Positions 44,423 to 52,797 are shown, counted from the first letter of the stretch. The stretch is 64,000 bases of DNA from Nocardioides sp. (GCF_014360585.1 NZ_JACIXG010000002.1:88231-152230); one strand, 5' to 3'. Numbers and translations are program-made. The notes: generated by a model not told the origin, from the sequence alone.

Positions 44423-45481
44423 ATGAAGAAGAAAAGCCGCAAGATCACGCCGCACGAGGACTACGGCTTCTTCGGGCCGGACTCGATCACCCACAAGGTG
44501 TGGGGCTATCCCACGGCCCCGCTGATGGGCATCGTGCGCGCGGTGACGATCGAGGAGCTCGATCCCAACCTGCTCGCCGCCGTGCACTACACCGGCGCGA
44601 ACTACGACCGGCTCGACACCCGCTACGCCCGGACGGTCCAGTACTTCGCCGCGGTGGCGTTCGCGGACAGCCGGACCGTCTCGAAGATGGCGGACGTGCT
44701 GGTCAAGATCCACTCCAAGGCGATCGGCATCGAGCCGGTCAGCGGCAATCGGTACGACGCCAACGACCCCGACTCCCAGCTCTGGATCCTCGTCACCGGC
44801 TGGCACTCGGTCCTCACCGCCTACGAGACGTTCGGTCCGGGCAAGCTCTCCGACGCCGAGGTCGAGCAGTTCTGGGCAGAGTGTGCGATCGCGGCCGAAT
44901 TCCAGACCTGCGACCCCGGCGCGGTGCCGCGCACGCGTGAGGAGGTGCGGGCGTACTTCGAGGCATGGCGCCCGAGGCTCGCCGCGAGCGAGGCCACCCA
45001 GCGGATGATGCACCACCTGCTGAACGGCACGAACGCGATCGTTCCCCGCAAGGGGCTGCTGGGTCTGGCCCGCCCGCTTGCGAACGCGTTGATCTGCAAG
45101 GCGACGATCGCAACGCTGCCACGGCACATGCGGCGGCTCGCCGACATCCGGCAGTCGCGGATGACGGACGTGGCGGTCACCGTGATCATGAAGGTGATCA
45201 TGGCGGTCGTCCATCGCAGTCTCCCGCTGCAGCGGTGGATCCTCGGCACCCTCGCTCCGAAGACCCTGCCGATCGTCGAGCCTCTCTGGCAAGGCATCCC
45301 GCCCGTGAACCCGGTCGTGCTCACTCCGGCCCAAGCACGCGAGCGCTATGGGTACGTCAAGCCGGCCCAGGCGCATCTCGAGTTGCGTGCGCGTCAGCGA
45401 GCACGCGTCTTCGAGGACCACCAGGCGCCCAGCGACGAGGGTCTGATCGAGTCCCAGCCCGTCCTCGGGACCCTTGGCTGA
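44423..45481 (+). CDS. Oxygenase MpaB / rubber-oxygenase family protein (DUF2236)
   Basis: 352-aa all-helical protein of the DUF2236 family, which includes fungal MpaB and latex-clearing protein Lcp, b-type heme oxygenases that cleave isoprenoid double bonds. The family pattern is visible: RLDTRYARTVQYFAAVAFADSRTVSKMADVLVKIHSKAIG with the conserved His, then YDANDPDSQLWILVTGWHSVLTAYETFG. ATG at 44423 has AAGGAG 6 nt upstream. Divergent from the TetR gene and next to the mce operon, so a lipid or terpenoid-like import substrate might be its target; this is inference. A strong terminator hairpin follows. Confidence 0.82.
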   Translation: MKKKSRKITPHEDYGFFGPDSITHKVWGYPTAPLMGIVRAVTIEELDPNLLAAVHYTGANYDRLDTRYARTVQYFAAVAFADSRTVSKMADVLVKIHSKAIGIEPVSGNRYDANDPDSQLWILVTGWHSVLTAYETFGPGKLSDAEVEQFWAECAIAAEFQTCDPGAVPRTREEVRAYFEAWRPRLAASEATQRMMHHLLNGTNAIVPRKGLLGLARPLANALICKATIATLPRHMRRLADIRQSRMTDVAVTVIMKVIMAVVHRSLPLQRWILGTLAPKTLPIVEPLWQGIPPVNPVVLTPAQARERYGYVKPAQAHLELRARQRARVFEDHQAPSDEGLIESQPVLGTLG

Positions 45482-45503
45482 CTGCGTCGGGGGTTGCGAC
45501 CGG

Positions 45504-45544
45504 TGACTCCGGGTCGCCCACCAGGTGTGACCGACCCGGAGTCA
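45504..45544. terminator. 13-bp stem hairpin between converging genes
   Basis: TGACTCCGGGTCG (45504-45516) and CGACCCGGAGTCA (45532-45544) pair perfectly across a 15-nt loop. The oxygenase stop is 22 bp to the left and the ltp3-like stop 10 bp to the right, so it can terminate both transcripts. Confidence 0.72.
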
Positions 45545-45554
45545 GGCGCGAGCG

Positions 45555-46718
45555 CTAGTTGCTCGGCGGTTCCGATCCGACGACCCACATCGCGAAGAAC
45601 TGCGAGCCGCCGCCGTAGGCGTGGCCGAGGGCGCGGCGGGCGCCGTCGACCTGGTGCTCGCCGGCCCGGCCCCTGACCTGCAGGGCAGCCTCGGCGAATC
45701 GGAGCATGCCGGAGGCGCCGATGGGGTTGGAAGAGAGTACGCCGCCGCTCATGTTGACCGGGAGGCTGCCGTCGAGGGCGGTCTCGCCGGCCTCGGTGAG
45801 CTTCCAGCCGGTGCCCTCGGCGGCGAAGCCGAGGTTCTCGAGCCACATCGGCTCGAACCAGGCGAACGGCACGTAGATCTCGGCGCAGTCGATCTCGCGG
45901 GCCGGGTCGGTGATCCCGGTCGCCCTCCACAGCGCCGCCGCGGCCTCGCGGCCGGCCTGCGGGTTCACCTGGTCGCGCTCGGCGGCCGAGGTGGGCTCGG
46001 AGCGCATCACGGTGCCGTGGATCCAGGCGGGAGCCTCGTACGTCCTGGCGACGTCCTCGGCCGCGATCACCATCGCGCAGGCACCGTCGGAGGACGGGCA
46101 GGTCTCGTCGTAGTGGATCGGGTCCCAGAGCATCTGCGAGGCCAGGACCGACTCGACGGTGGTGCCCTCGTTGTGGAGGTGCGCGTAGGGGTTCTTCAGC
46201 GCGTTGTTGCGGTCCTTGGCCGCGACGATCGCGCCGATGTGCGAGGGGGCGTTGGCGCGGCGGATGTAGGAGCGTACGTGCGGGGCGAAGTAGCCGCCCG
46301 CGCCGGCGTGCACGGGCATGACGAACGGGATCGGCACCGAGAGCGCCCACATCGCGTTGGACTCCGACTGCTTCTCGAAGGCCACGGTGAGCACCTTCTT
46401 GTGGACGCCGGCCTGCACCAGCGAGGAGGCGACGATGGCGGTCGAGCCGCCCACCGAGCCGGCGGTGTGGACGCGCAGCAGCGGCTTGCCGGCCGCGCCG
46501 AGCGCCTCGGCGAGGTAGAGCTCGGGCATCATCACGCCCTCGAACAGGTCCGGTGCCTTGCCGATGACGATGGCGTCGACCTCGTCGAGGGTCAGTCCGG
46601 CGTCCTCGAGCGCCCGGTCCATCGCCTCCCGGCACAGCCCGGCCATCGAGACGTCCTCGCGCTTGGCGCGGTGGTGGGTCTGGCCGATCCCGACCACGGC
46701 CGCGGGAATCTTGCTCAC
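45555..46718 (-). CDS. ltp3: Lipid-transfer/thiolase-fold protein, Ltp3-like
   Basis: 387-aa SCP-x-type thiolase-fold protein. VVGIGQTHH at the start, VIGKAPDLFEGVMMPELYLAEALG, HTAGSVGGSTAIVASSLVQAG (the nucleophile position carries no Cys, as in aldolase-type Ltp proteins), NEGTTVESVLASQM, and the C-terminal NMSGGVLSSNPIGASGMLRFAEAALQVRG. Family members such as Ltp2 perform retro-aldol cleavage of steroid side-chain CoA thioesters. GTG at 46718 overlaps the upstream stop. Order DUF35, ltp4, ltp3 equals Rv3521-Rv3523 (recalled). Confidence 0.86.
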   Translation of the reverse strand: MSKIPAAVVGIGQTHHRAKREDVSMAGLCREAMDRALEDAGLTLDEVDAIVIGKAPDLFEGVMMPELYLAEALGAAGKPLLRVHTAGSVGGSTAIVASSLVQAGVHKKVLTVAFEKQSESNAMWALSVPIPFVMPVHAGAGGYFAPHVRSYIRRANAPSHIGAIVAAKDRNNALKNPYAHLHNEGTTVESVLASQMLWDPIHYDETCPSSDGACAMVIAAEDVARTYEAPAWIHGTVMRSEPTSAAERDQVNPQAGREAAAALWRATGITDPAREIDCAEIYVPFAWFEPMWLENLGFAAEGTGWKLTEAGETALDGSLPVNMSGGVLSSNPIGASGMLRFAEAALQVRGRAGEHQVDGARRALGHAYGGGSQFFAMWVVGSEPPSN

Positions 46719-47785
46719 TTGGCTCTCCCGTTCTCTTCTGCTTCCATCACGCATACGAGGTTCTGCTGCAGTGCCGGCCCGCTGGTCGCGTGGCCGAGCA
46801 CCTTGTCGGCACTGCCGTCCCAGATCCGCTTGGCGGCCTCGCCGATCCGGATCGCGCCGGCGCTGAACATCGGGTTGGCGGCCAGCGCCCCGCCCGAAGG
46901 ACTGACCTGTACGTCGCCACCCAGCCCGAGCGCCGAGCGCAGGACGAGCTCCTGGTGGCTGAACGGCGCATGCAGCTCGGCGACCTGGACACCTGCGGTG
47001 CCGCCCACGGCCGCGGCGGCCCGCTCGGCCGATCCGGAGACGGTCAGGTCGCGGGTGCCGAGGTGGAGCCCGTCGGAGCTGTGCGCGATCCCGCTGATCC
47101 ACGCGGGACGCTCGCGGACGTCGCGGGCGCGGTCACCGGCGGCCAGCACGATCGCGGCCGCGCCGTCGGTCACCGGCGCGCAGTCGTGCTTGCGCAGCGG
47201 GTCGGCGAACATCGGCCGGGCGAGCAGCTCGCTCACCGAGGAGCCGCCGGCGCGGACGGCGTACTCGTTCTTCTCCGCATCCGTCAGCGACCGGTTGACG
47301 ACCTCGGCCAGGGCGGCCTCGTCCCAGAGCCCGGCGTCGAGCCCGAGGCGTGCCTGGAGCGCGGCCAGGGACACGGTGTCGGGCCACAACGGCGTCATCG
47401 TGTAGGGGTCGAGCTGCATCGACAGCGTCCGGCGCAGCACACCGGCCGACGCCTTGCCGAAGCCGAAGACCAGCGCGGTGTCGACCTCGCCGGTCTGGAT
47501 CTTGATCCAGGCCTCGTAGAGCGCCCAGGCGGCGTCCATCTCGACGTGCGACTCGTTGACCGGTGGCAGCACCCCGATCGCGTCGATCGCGCTCACGAAC
47601 GAGAACGAGCGACCGGCCAGGTAGTCGGAGGAGCCGGAGCACCAGAACCCGATGTCCTTCTTGGTCCATCCGGTCTGCTCGTAGCACTCGGCCAGGATCG
47701 GCACGAGCAGCTCGGCCATGCTCGGCGACCCGTCGAAATCCTTCATCTGTCGCTGGGCGAACCCGACGACGGCAACGTCTCTCAC
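46715..47785 (-). CDS. ltp4: Lipid-transfer/thiolase-fold protein, Ltp4-like
   Basis: 356-aa thiolase-fold protein: VRDVAVVGFAQRQMKD, IGFWCSGSSDYLAGRSFSFVSAIDAIGVLPPVNESHVEMDAAWALYEAWIKIQTGE, and VSPSGGALAANPMFSAGAIRIGEAAKRIWDG. Like its neighbour it lacks the classical Cys nucleophile at the VEMDAAWAL position. GTG at 47785 has GAGGAGC upstream. Probably forms a complex with the DUF35 protein 10 bp upstream and with Ltp3 to process a steroid-CoA intermediate. Confidence 0.86.
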   Translation of the reverse strand: MRDVAVVGFAQRQMKDFDGSPSMAELLVPILAECYEQTGWTKKDIGFWCSGSSDYLAGRSFSFVSAIDAIGVLPPVNESHVEMDAAWALYEAWIKIQTGEVDTALVFGFGKASAGVLRRTLSMQLDPYTMTPLWPDTVSLAALQARLGLDAGLWDEAALAEVVNRSLTDAEKNEYAVRAGGSSVSELLARPMFADPLRKHDCAPVTDGAAAIVLAAGDRARDVRERPAWISGIAHSSDGLHLGTRDLTVSGSAERAAAAVGGTAGVQVAELHAPFSHQELVLRSALGLGGDVQVSPSGGALAANPMFSAGAIRIGEAAKRIWDGSADKVLGHATSGPALQQNLVCVMEAEENGRAK

Positions 47786-47795
47786 TGAGCGCTCC

Positions 47796-48788
47796 TCACA
47801 GGTGGTGCTTGTAGCTGTCGAAGTCCGCGTCCGGCTCATCGGTCGGCGCGAAGTGGCTGATGTTCTCGATGCTGGTGACCCACTCGTCACGCGGCCTCCA
47901 GACGGCCTTGACCCGCATCCCCATCCGGACCTCATCGGCCGGGATGTCGAGGATCAGGTGCTGCAGCGCGATGTCGGCGCCGTCGAGGAGGACGTACGCG
48001 GAGACGTACGGCGGCTTGATCTTCTGCCCCAGGAACGGGACGTTCACGACACAGAAGGTGGTCACCGTGCCGACGTGGGAGAGCTCGATCTCCTCCGCGG
48101 TCGGCACGCCGTCGGTCGGGCACGCGCCGCGCGGCGGGACGTAGACCTTCTGGCACTTCGGGCAGCGCTGGCCCAGGATCCGGCCCTCGGCCAGGCCGCG
48201 GAAGAACGAGGACTCCTCGGGAGAGGCTGCGTAGTGGTAGTCGAGGCTGACCGGCGTCACGATCCGGGTCACGTCCTCGACGGTGTTGGTCTCGACCAGC
48301 GTTTCGGCGCTGGTCGAGCCGCCGGAGCCGCTAGGCGAAGGCGTGTCGAGACCAACAGAGTCCCCTTCGAACACGAGATCCGTAACCGACCCGGTCCGCT
48401 CCTCGGCCCATCTCGCCCGGACCTTCATCCCGGTCTCGATCTCGTCGGGAGAGGCGACGTCGACGGCGTGCAGCCAGGGGACGTCGGCGCCGTCGATGGT
48501 GATCAGGGCGTACGCGAACGGCCTGTCGAACGGCTGGCCGGCGACGGGCTCGCTGACCCATGTCCAGGAGGTGACCGTGCCGGTGTCCGGGAGCTCGACG
48601 AACTCGGTGACGGCCTGGTGGCTGATCGGGTCGTATTCGGGTGGCGGGACCGCGACTCGACCGTCGCTGAGGCGGCCGCCGACGACGGTGGCGTCCCTCA
48701 GGCCGGTGAAGAAGCGCCCTAGCACCGGGCCGGTGGATCTGGTGTAGTCGAAGGCGACCGTCACGGGTGCCTGAAGAGTGCGACTCAT
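47796..48788 (-). CDS. Tandem DUF35 (OB-fold) protein, Rv3521-like, with in-frame element
   Basis: 330-aa. Two DUF35-type halves: residues ~10-150 and ~180-325. The second half has the rubredoxin-like ribbon GQRCPKCQKVYVPPRGACP followed by an OB fold (HVGTVTTFCVVNVPFLGQ, PYVSAYVLLDGADIALQHLI). In the first half the Cys are gone (VVGGRLSDGRVAVPPP), and even the second has three Cys rather than four. DUF35 proteins partner thiolase-fold Ltp enzymes and help bind acyl-CoA. Between the halves lies DSVGLDTPSPSGSGGSTS...VETNT, encoded by the palindromic repeat also found in hsaD, which makes the protein about 27 residues longer than I recall for Rv3521 (303 aa). ATG at 48788; a longer frame would cross the KstR-type operator. 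Confidence 0.85.
   Translation of the reverse strand: MSRTLQAPVTVAFDYTRSTGPVLGRFFTGLRDATVVGGRLSDGRVAVPPPEYDPISHQAVTEFVELPDTGTVTSWTWVSEPVAGQPFDRPFAYALITIDGADVPWLHAVDVASPDEIETGMKVRARWAEERTGSVTDLVFEGDSVGLDTPSPSGSGGSTSAETLVETNTVEDVTRIVTPVSLDYHYAASPEESSFFRGLAEGRILGQRCPKCQKVYVPPRGACPTDGVPTAEEIELSHVGTVTTFCVVNVPFLGQKIKPPYVSAYVLLDGADIALQHLILDIPADEVRMGMRVKAVWRPRDEWVTSIENISHFAPTDEPDADFDSYKHHL
48283..48362. repeat. Palindromic repeat element inserted inside the DUF35 gene
   Basis: An ~80-bp copy. Read leftward it begins GACTCTGTTGG and is identical over ~54 bp to the hsaD copy, then has a shorter 3' part ending GGTCGAGACCAACAC. It is open in the gene's frame and gives the same 18-residue peptide start as in HsaD. 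Confidence 0.85.
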
Positions 48789-48797
48789 GACAGAAAG

Positions 48798-48811
48798 TGA
48801 AACACGTTCTA
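48798..48811. promoter_or_regulatory. KstR-type operator (DUF35-ltp / LLM)
   Basis: TGAAACACGTTCTA, full match, 9 bp upstream of the DUF35 ATG and 60 bp upstream of the LLM ATG; it can serve both divergent operons. Confidence 0.8.
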
Positions 48812-48871
48812 GTATTGGCCACAACCCGTACGCCCTGCCGATCGGCGGCGGAGCCGAGGACGAAGGAGTCG

Positions 48872-49921
48872 ATGAGAGTGAAGCTGGGGCTACAGCTGGG
48901 CTATTGGGGCGCACAACCACCGACCGGCGTGGGCGAGCTGGTCGCCGCCGCCGAGGAGGCCGGGTTCGACGCGATCTTCACCGCGGAGGCCTGGGGGAGC
49001 GACGCGCTCACGCCGCTGGCCTGGTGGGGCCGGGAGACCTCCCGGGTCCGCCTCGGCACCTCGATCGTGCAGATGTCGGGACGTACTCCGACCTCGATCG
49101 CGATGCACGCGCTGACCATCGACCATCTCTCCGGTGGCCGGTTCGTCCTCGGGCTCGGGGTGAGCGGCCCGCAGGTGGTGGAGGGGTGGTACGGCCAGCC
49201 GTTCGGCAAACCGTTGGCTCGCACCCGCGAGGTCGTCTCGATCATCCGCCAGGTGCTCGCCCGCGAAGCGCCGGTCACCAACGCCGGACCGCACTACCCG
49301 CTGCCCTTCGCGGGCGAGGGCTCGGTCGGGCTCGGCAAGCCGCTCAAGTCGATCGTGCACCCGCTGCGCTCCGACATCCCGATCTGGCTCGGCGCGGAGG
49401 GGCCGAAGAACGTCGCCCAGACCGCCGAGATCGCCGACGGCTGGATCCCGATCTTCTACACGCCCAGGTCTGCCCCGATGTACGCCGACTGGCTGGCCGA
49501 GGGCTTCGCGCGCCCCGGCGCGCGGCGTACGGCCGACGACTTCGAGATCGCCGCGACCTGTCACCTCCAGGTCGTCGCCGACGCGGAGGAGAAGCAGGCC
49601 GCGCTTGACGCGATGAAGCCGTTCGTGGCGCTCTACATGGGCGGCATGGGCGCCAAGGAGCAGAACTTCCACAACCAGGTCTTCGAGCGGATGGGCTACG
49701 CCGACCTCGCCGGCAAGGTCCAGGCCCTCTACCTGACCGGCGAGAAGGCGAAGGCCACCGCGCTCATCCCCGACGAGCTCGTCGACGACCTGCACATCAT
49801 CGGCACCGAGGGCGAGGTACGCGAGAAGGCGGCGCAGTGGGAGGAGACCGGTGTGACCACGCTGCTGCTGAGCCTCGGCTCGGCCGCCGAGGTCCACCGC
49901 ATCGCCGAGGTGCTCGGATGA
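48872..49921 (+). CDS. LLM-class F420-type oxidoreductase (Rv3520c-like)
   Basis: 349-aa luciferase-like TIM barrel: LGLQLGYWGAQPPTGVGELVAAAEEAGFDAIFTAEAWGSDALTPLAWW, TSIVQMSGRTP, LTIDHLSGGRFVLGLGVSGPQVVEGWYGQPF, IPIWLGAEGPKNVAQTAEIADGWIPI. Members of this group (AEAWGSDA, GWYG) are annotated as F420-dependent. It diverges from the DUF35/ltp operon as Rv3520c does from Rv3521 in M. tuberculosis. ATG at 48872 has GAAGGAG 3 nt upstream. Confidence 0.9.
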   Translation: MRVKLGLQLGYWGAQPPTGVGELVAAAEEAGFDAIFTAEAWGSDALTPLAWWGRETSRVRLGTSIVQMSGRTPTSIAMHALTIDHLSGGRFVLGLGVSGPQVVEGWYGQPFGKPLARTREVVSIIRQVLAREAPVTNAGPHYPLPFAGEGSVGLGKPLKSIVHPLRSDIPIWLGAEGPKNVAQTAEIADGWIPIFYTPRSAPMYADWLAEGFARPGARRTADDFEIAATCHLQVVADAEEKQAALDAMKPFVALYMGGMGAKEQNFHNQVFERMGYADLAGKVQALYLTGEKAKATALIPDELVDDLHIIGTEGEVREKAAQWEETGVTTLLLSLGSAAEVHRIAEVLG

Positions 49922-49964
49922 CGGCGATACCCTCCTTGGGGCCATCCTCGGGGACCGCCCGCTG

Positions 49965-50822
49965 ATGGCGGTCTACGCCGTCACCGGCTCGGCCTCGGGC
50001 ATGGGAGCCGCCGTCGTCGAGCGGCTCACCGCGGCCGGGCATCGCGTCGTGACCGTCGACATCGCCGAAGCCGATGTCGTGGCCGACCTGTCGACACCGG
50101 AGGGCCGCCGCGACGCCACCGAGAAGGTGCTCGCCGCCTGCGGCGGCCGGCTCGACGGCGCGGTCCTGGCAGCCGGCCTCGGGCCGGCGCCGGGGCGCGA
50201 GCGGCCCGCCCTGATCACCCAGGTCAACTACTTCGGCGTCGTCGAGCTCCTCCAGGGGTGGCGCGAGGCGCTGGCTGCGACGGGCGATGCCAAGGTCGTG
50301 GTGTTCTCGAGCAACTCGAGCACGACGATGCCGCTGGTCCCGAGCCGGGCGGTCGCGGCCCTGCTGGCGGGCGACCCGGAGCGGGCGCTGAAGGCGTACC
50401 GGTTCTTCGGGAAGAGTGCGCCGGCGATGGCCTACGGCGGCTCGAAGGTCGCCGTGAGCCGCTGGGTGCGGCGGCGTGCGGTCGAGCCGGAGTGGGTCAG
50501 AGCCGGGATCCGTCTCAACGCGATCGCGCCCGGAGCGGTGCTGACGCCGCTGCTGGAGAGACAGCTCTCGACGCCGGAGGAGGCGAAGGCGATCAGATCC
50601 TTCCCGGTTCCCGCCGGCGGCTACGGCGACCCGGGGCTGCTCGCCGACTGGGTGATCCACATGCTCGGCCCGGCCGCGGACTTCATGGTCGGCAGCGTGG
50701 TCGTGGTCGACGGCGGCACCGACGCGTGGTTCCGGGCCGACGACTGGCCGCGGCCCGTGCCCGCCCGGCGGCTGCGGAGCTATCTGCGCAGGATGCGCGA
50801 GTTCAGGAGGGCGCGCCCATGA
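49965..50822 (+). CDS. SDR-family oxidoreductase (285 aa)
   Basis: Classical-like SDR with TGSASGMG cofactor loop, VDIAEADVVADLS, LAAGLGP in place of NNAG, VFSSNSSTTMP and YGGSKVAVSRWVRR (Tyr/Lys). An insertion (residues ~125-150, AVAALLAGDPERALKAYRFFGKSAP) between Ser and Tyr resembles hydroxysteroid dehydrogenases that cap a hydrophobic substrate. The C-terminus VGSVVVVDGGTDAWFRADDW is extended. Second gene after the LLM enzyme; its stop overlaps the next start. Confidence 0.87.
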   Translation: MAVYAVTGSASGMGAAVVERLTAAGHRVVTVDIAEADVVADLSTPEGRRDATEKVLAACGGRLDGAVLAAGLGPAPGRERPALITQVNYFGVVELLQGWREALAATGDAKVVVFSSNSSTTMPLVPSRAVAALLAGDPERALKAYRFFGKSAPAMAYGGSKVAVSRWVRRRAVEPEWVRAGIRLNAIAPGAVLTPLLERQLSTPEEAKAIRSFPVPAGGYGDPGLLADWVIHMLGPAADFMVGSVVVVDGGTDAWFRADDWPRPVPARRLRSYLRRMREFRRARP

Positions 50823-52066
50823 CCGAATCCACGACCGGCGCCACGACCGATCCGCTCGCGCCGGCGACCCTGGGGCCGGTGACGCTGCGCAACCGGGTGA
50901 TCAAGGCGGCGACCTTCGAGGGCGCCTCGCCCGGGGCGCTGGTCTCGGACCGGCTGATCGACTACCACCTGGCCGTCGCCGAGGGCGGTGTCGGGATGAC
51001 CACGGTCGCCTACCTCGCGGTGGCCCCGGAGGGACGTACGCATGCCGACTGCATCTACTGGCGACCGGCGGCGCTGGCCGGCCTGCGACGGCTGACAGAC
51101 GAGATCCACAAGACCGGCGCCAAGGTCTCGGCCCAGATCGGCCACGCCGGACCGGTGGCCAACGCGAAGTCCAACGGAGCGCCGTCGCTGGCGCCGGCGC
51201 GGTCGTTCAACGCGCTCGGGATGGCGTTCAACCGGGCCGCCACCGCTGAGGATCTGGCGCGGGTCGTCGAGCAGCATGCCGACGCTGCCCGGATGGCGGT
51301 CGAGACCGGGTTCGACGCGATCGAGGTGCACCTCGGCCACAACTACCTGCCGAGCTCCTTCCTGAGCCCGCGGCTGAACCCGCGAACCGACGAGTTCGGT
51401 GGGTCGCTGGCCAACCGCGCCGCCTTCCCGCGCCGCATCCTGGCCGCCGTCCGGGAGGCGGTCGCCGAGGTGGGCGGCGGTCAGGTCGCCGTGCTCGCCA
51501 AGCTGAACATGCGCGACGGCTACCGAGGCGGGTTCGACCTGCCGGAGTCGGTCGAGCTCGGTCGTCTCCTGGAGGCCGACGGCCATCTCGATGCCCTCGA
51601 GCTCACCGGCGGCTCCTCGTTCATGAACCCGATGTATCTCTTCCGCGGCGAGGCTCCCTACCGCGAGATGGCGGCGAACATGCCGCTGCACCCGGTGATC
51701 AGGATGGGCATGAGGATGGTGGGGAAGGGCTTCTTCAAGGAGTACCCCTACAAGCCGCTCTACTTCCTCGACAGCGCCCGCGAGTTCCGCCGCGCGCTCA
51801 CGATGCCGCTGGTGCTCCTCGGCGGGGTCACCGACCTGTCCGGCATGCGCACCGCGATGGACGAGGGCTTCGAGTACGTCGCGATGGCCCGCGCGCTGCT
51901 CCGCGAGCCGGACCTGGTCAACCGGCTCCGGGCCGACCCCGCGACCGTGTCGGGGTGCACCCACTGCAACCTGTGCATGTCGACCATCTATCCGGGGACC
52001 CACTGCCACCTCGACACCGAGCACGTCTACGGTGAGGCTCACCCGCTCCCGCTGTCCCCATCCTGA
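50819..52066 (+). CDS. Old Yellow Enzyme-family NADH:flavin oxidoreductase
   Basis: 415-aa TIM-barrel FMN enzyme related to the N-terminal half of 2,4-dienoyl-CoA reductase. TLRNRVIKAATFEGASPG, the His-Asn-type site in VHLGHNYLPSSFLSPRLNPRTDEFGGSLANRAAFPRRIL, and FEYVAMARALLREPDLVNRL (FMN phosphate) are all present. The Cys group CTHCNLCMSTIYPGTHC near the C-terminus equals the 4Fe-4S-binding pattern of dienoyl-CoA reductase, though the long second flavin domain is absent. Likely reduces a C=C bond conjugated to a carbonyl. ATG preceded by AGGAGG. Confidence 0.9.
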   Translation: MTESTTGATTDPLAPATLGPVTLRNRVIKAATFEGASPGALVSDRLIDYHLAVAEGGVGMTTVAYLAVAPEGRTHADCIYWRPAALAGLRRLTDEIHKTGAKVSAQIGHAGPVANAKSNGAPSLAPARSFNALGMAFNRAATAEDLARVVEQHADAARMAVETGFDAIEVHLGHNYLPSSFLSPRLNPRTDEFGGSLANRAAFPRRILAAVREAVAEVGGGQVAVLAKLNMRDGYRGGFDLPESVELGRLLEADGHLDALELTGGSSFMNPMYLFRGEAPYREMAANMPLHPVIRMGMRMVGKGFFKEYPYKPLYFLDSAREFRRALTMPLVLLGGVTDLSGMRTAMDEGFEYVAMARALLREPDLVNRLRADPATVSGCTHCNLCMSTIYPGTHCHLDTEHVYGEAHPLPLSPS

Positions 52067-52080
52067 AGGCGAGGTCCCAG

Positions 52081-52797
52081 ATGTCGATGCACTACGGACG
52101 TGCCCACCACCCGAAGGCTCCTCCGGGCTACGTCCACGACGACATGACCAAGACGGAGATCAAGGAGCGGGAGGCCAGCCTGGTCCCGCTGACCGACTCG
52201 GTGCGCAGGCTCGTCGACGCCGTCGTACGCACCCAGGTCGAGGACTCGGTCCTCGATGACGTACGCAGCCGGATCGAGGCGCTGACCGATGAGCTGCTCG
52301 CCGACGCGCTGCCGGGCCCGCACGGGGTCCGGTTCGGGCCGGACGGCGGCTTCCGCAACTACGGCAACCCGGTGGTCGGGAAGGGGAACGCCTTCGCCCC
52401 GCCGCTGGAGGTCCAGCGTGACGGCACGGACGTCTGGGCCGACTTCTCGCTCGGCCCGGCCTACGAGGGCCCGCCAGGACTGGTCCACGGTGGGGTCTCG
52501 GCGCTGATCCTGGACCAGCTGCTCGGCGAGGCCGCCTCGGCCGGTGGCCGGCCCGGGATGACCGGCACCCTGACGATCGTCTACAAGCATGGGACCCCGC
52601 TCGGTCCGCTGCGCGGCGAGGCCAGGATCGAGTCGAGCGAAGGTGTGAAGTCGGTCGTACGCGGCCGGCTGCTGACCCGGCCGGCCGACGGCTCGGAGCC
52701 GGTGCTGTGCGTCGAGGCCGAGGGGATCTTCATCCTGCCGCGCTGGGCACGCGAGGCGATGGCTGCCGCGGACCGGGACCACGTCGGCGACGCCTGA
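52081..52797 (+). CDS. Hotdog-fold thioesterase (PaaI/4HBT-like)
   Basis: 238-aa with an N-terminal ~80-residue extension and a C-terminal hotdog domain. GPPGLVHGGVSALILDQLLGEAASAGGRPGMTGTLTIVYKHGTPLGPLRGEARI contains the HGG and catalytic Asp region typical of PaaI-like acyl-CoA thioesterases. Fourth gene of the LLM-led operon (15-bp gap). It could free an acid from a steroid-CoA ester or prevent CoA trapping; inferred. Confidence 0.86.
   Translation: MSMHYGRAHHPKAPPGYVHDDMTKTEIKEREASLVPLTDSVRRLVDAVVRTQVEDSVLDDVRSRIEALTDELLADALPGPHGVRFGPDGGFRNYGNPVVGKGNAFAPPLEVQRDGTDVWADFSLGPAYEGPPGLVHGGVSALILDQLLGEAASAGGRPGMTGTLTIVYKHGTPLGPLRGEARIESSEGVKSVVRGRLLTRPADGSEPVLCVEAEGIFILPRWAREAMAAADRDHVGDA

Noticed and set aside
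52081..52130. Alternative frame carrying a histidine-rich start for the thioesterase
   Set aside because: The chosen ATG gives a full hotdog protein; the overlapping frame is short and motif-free.
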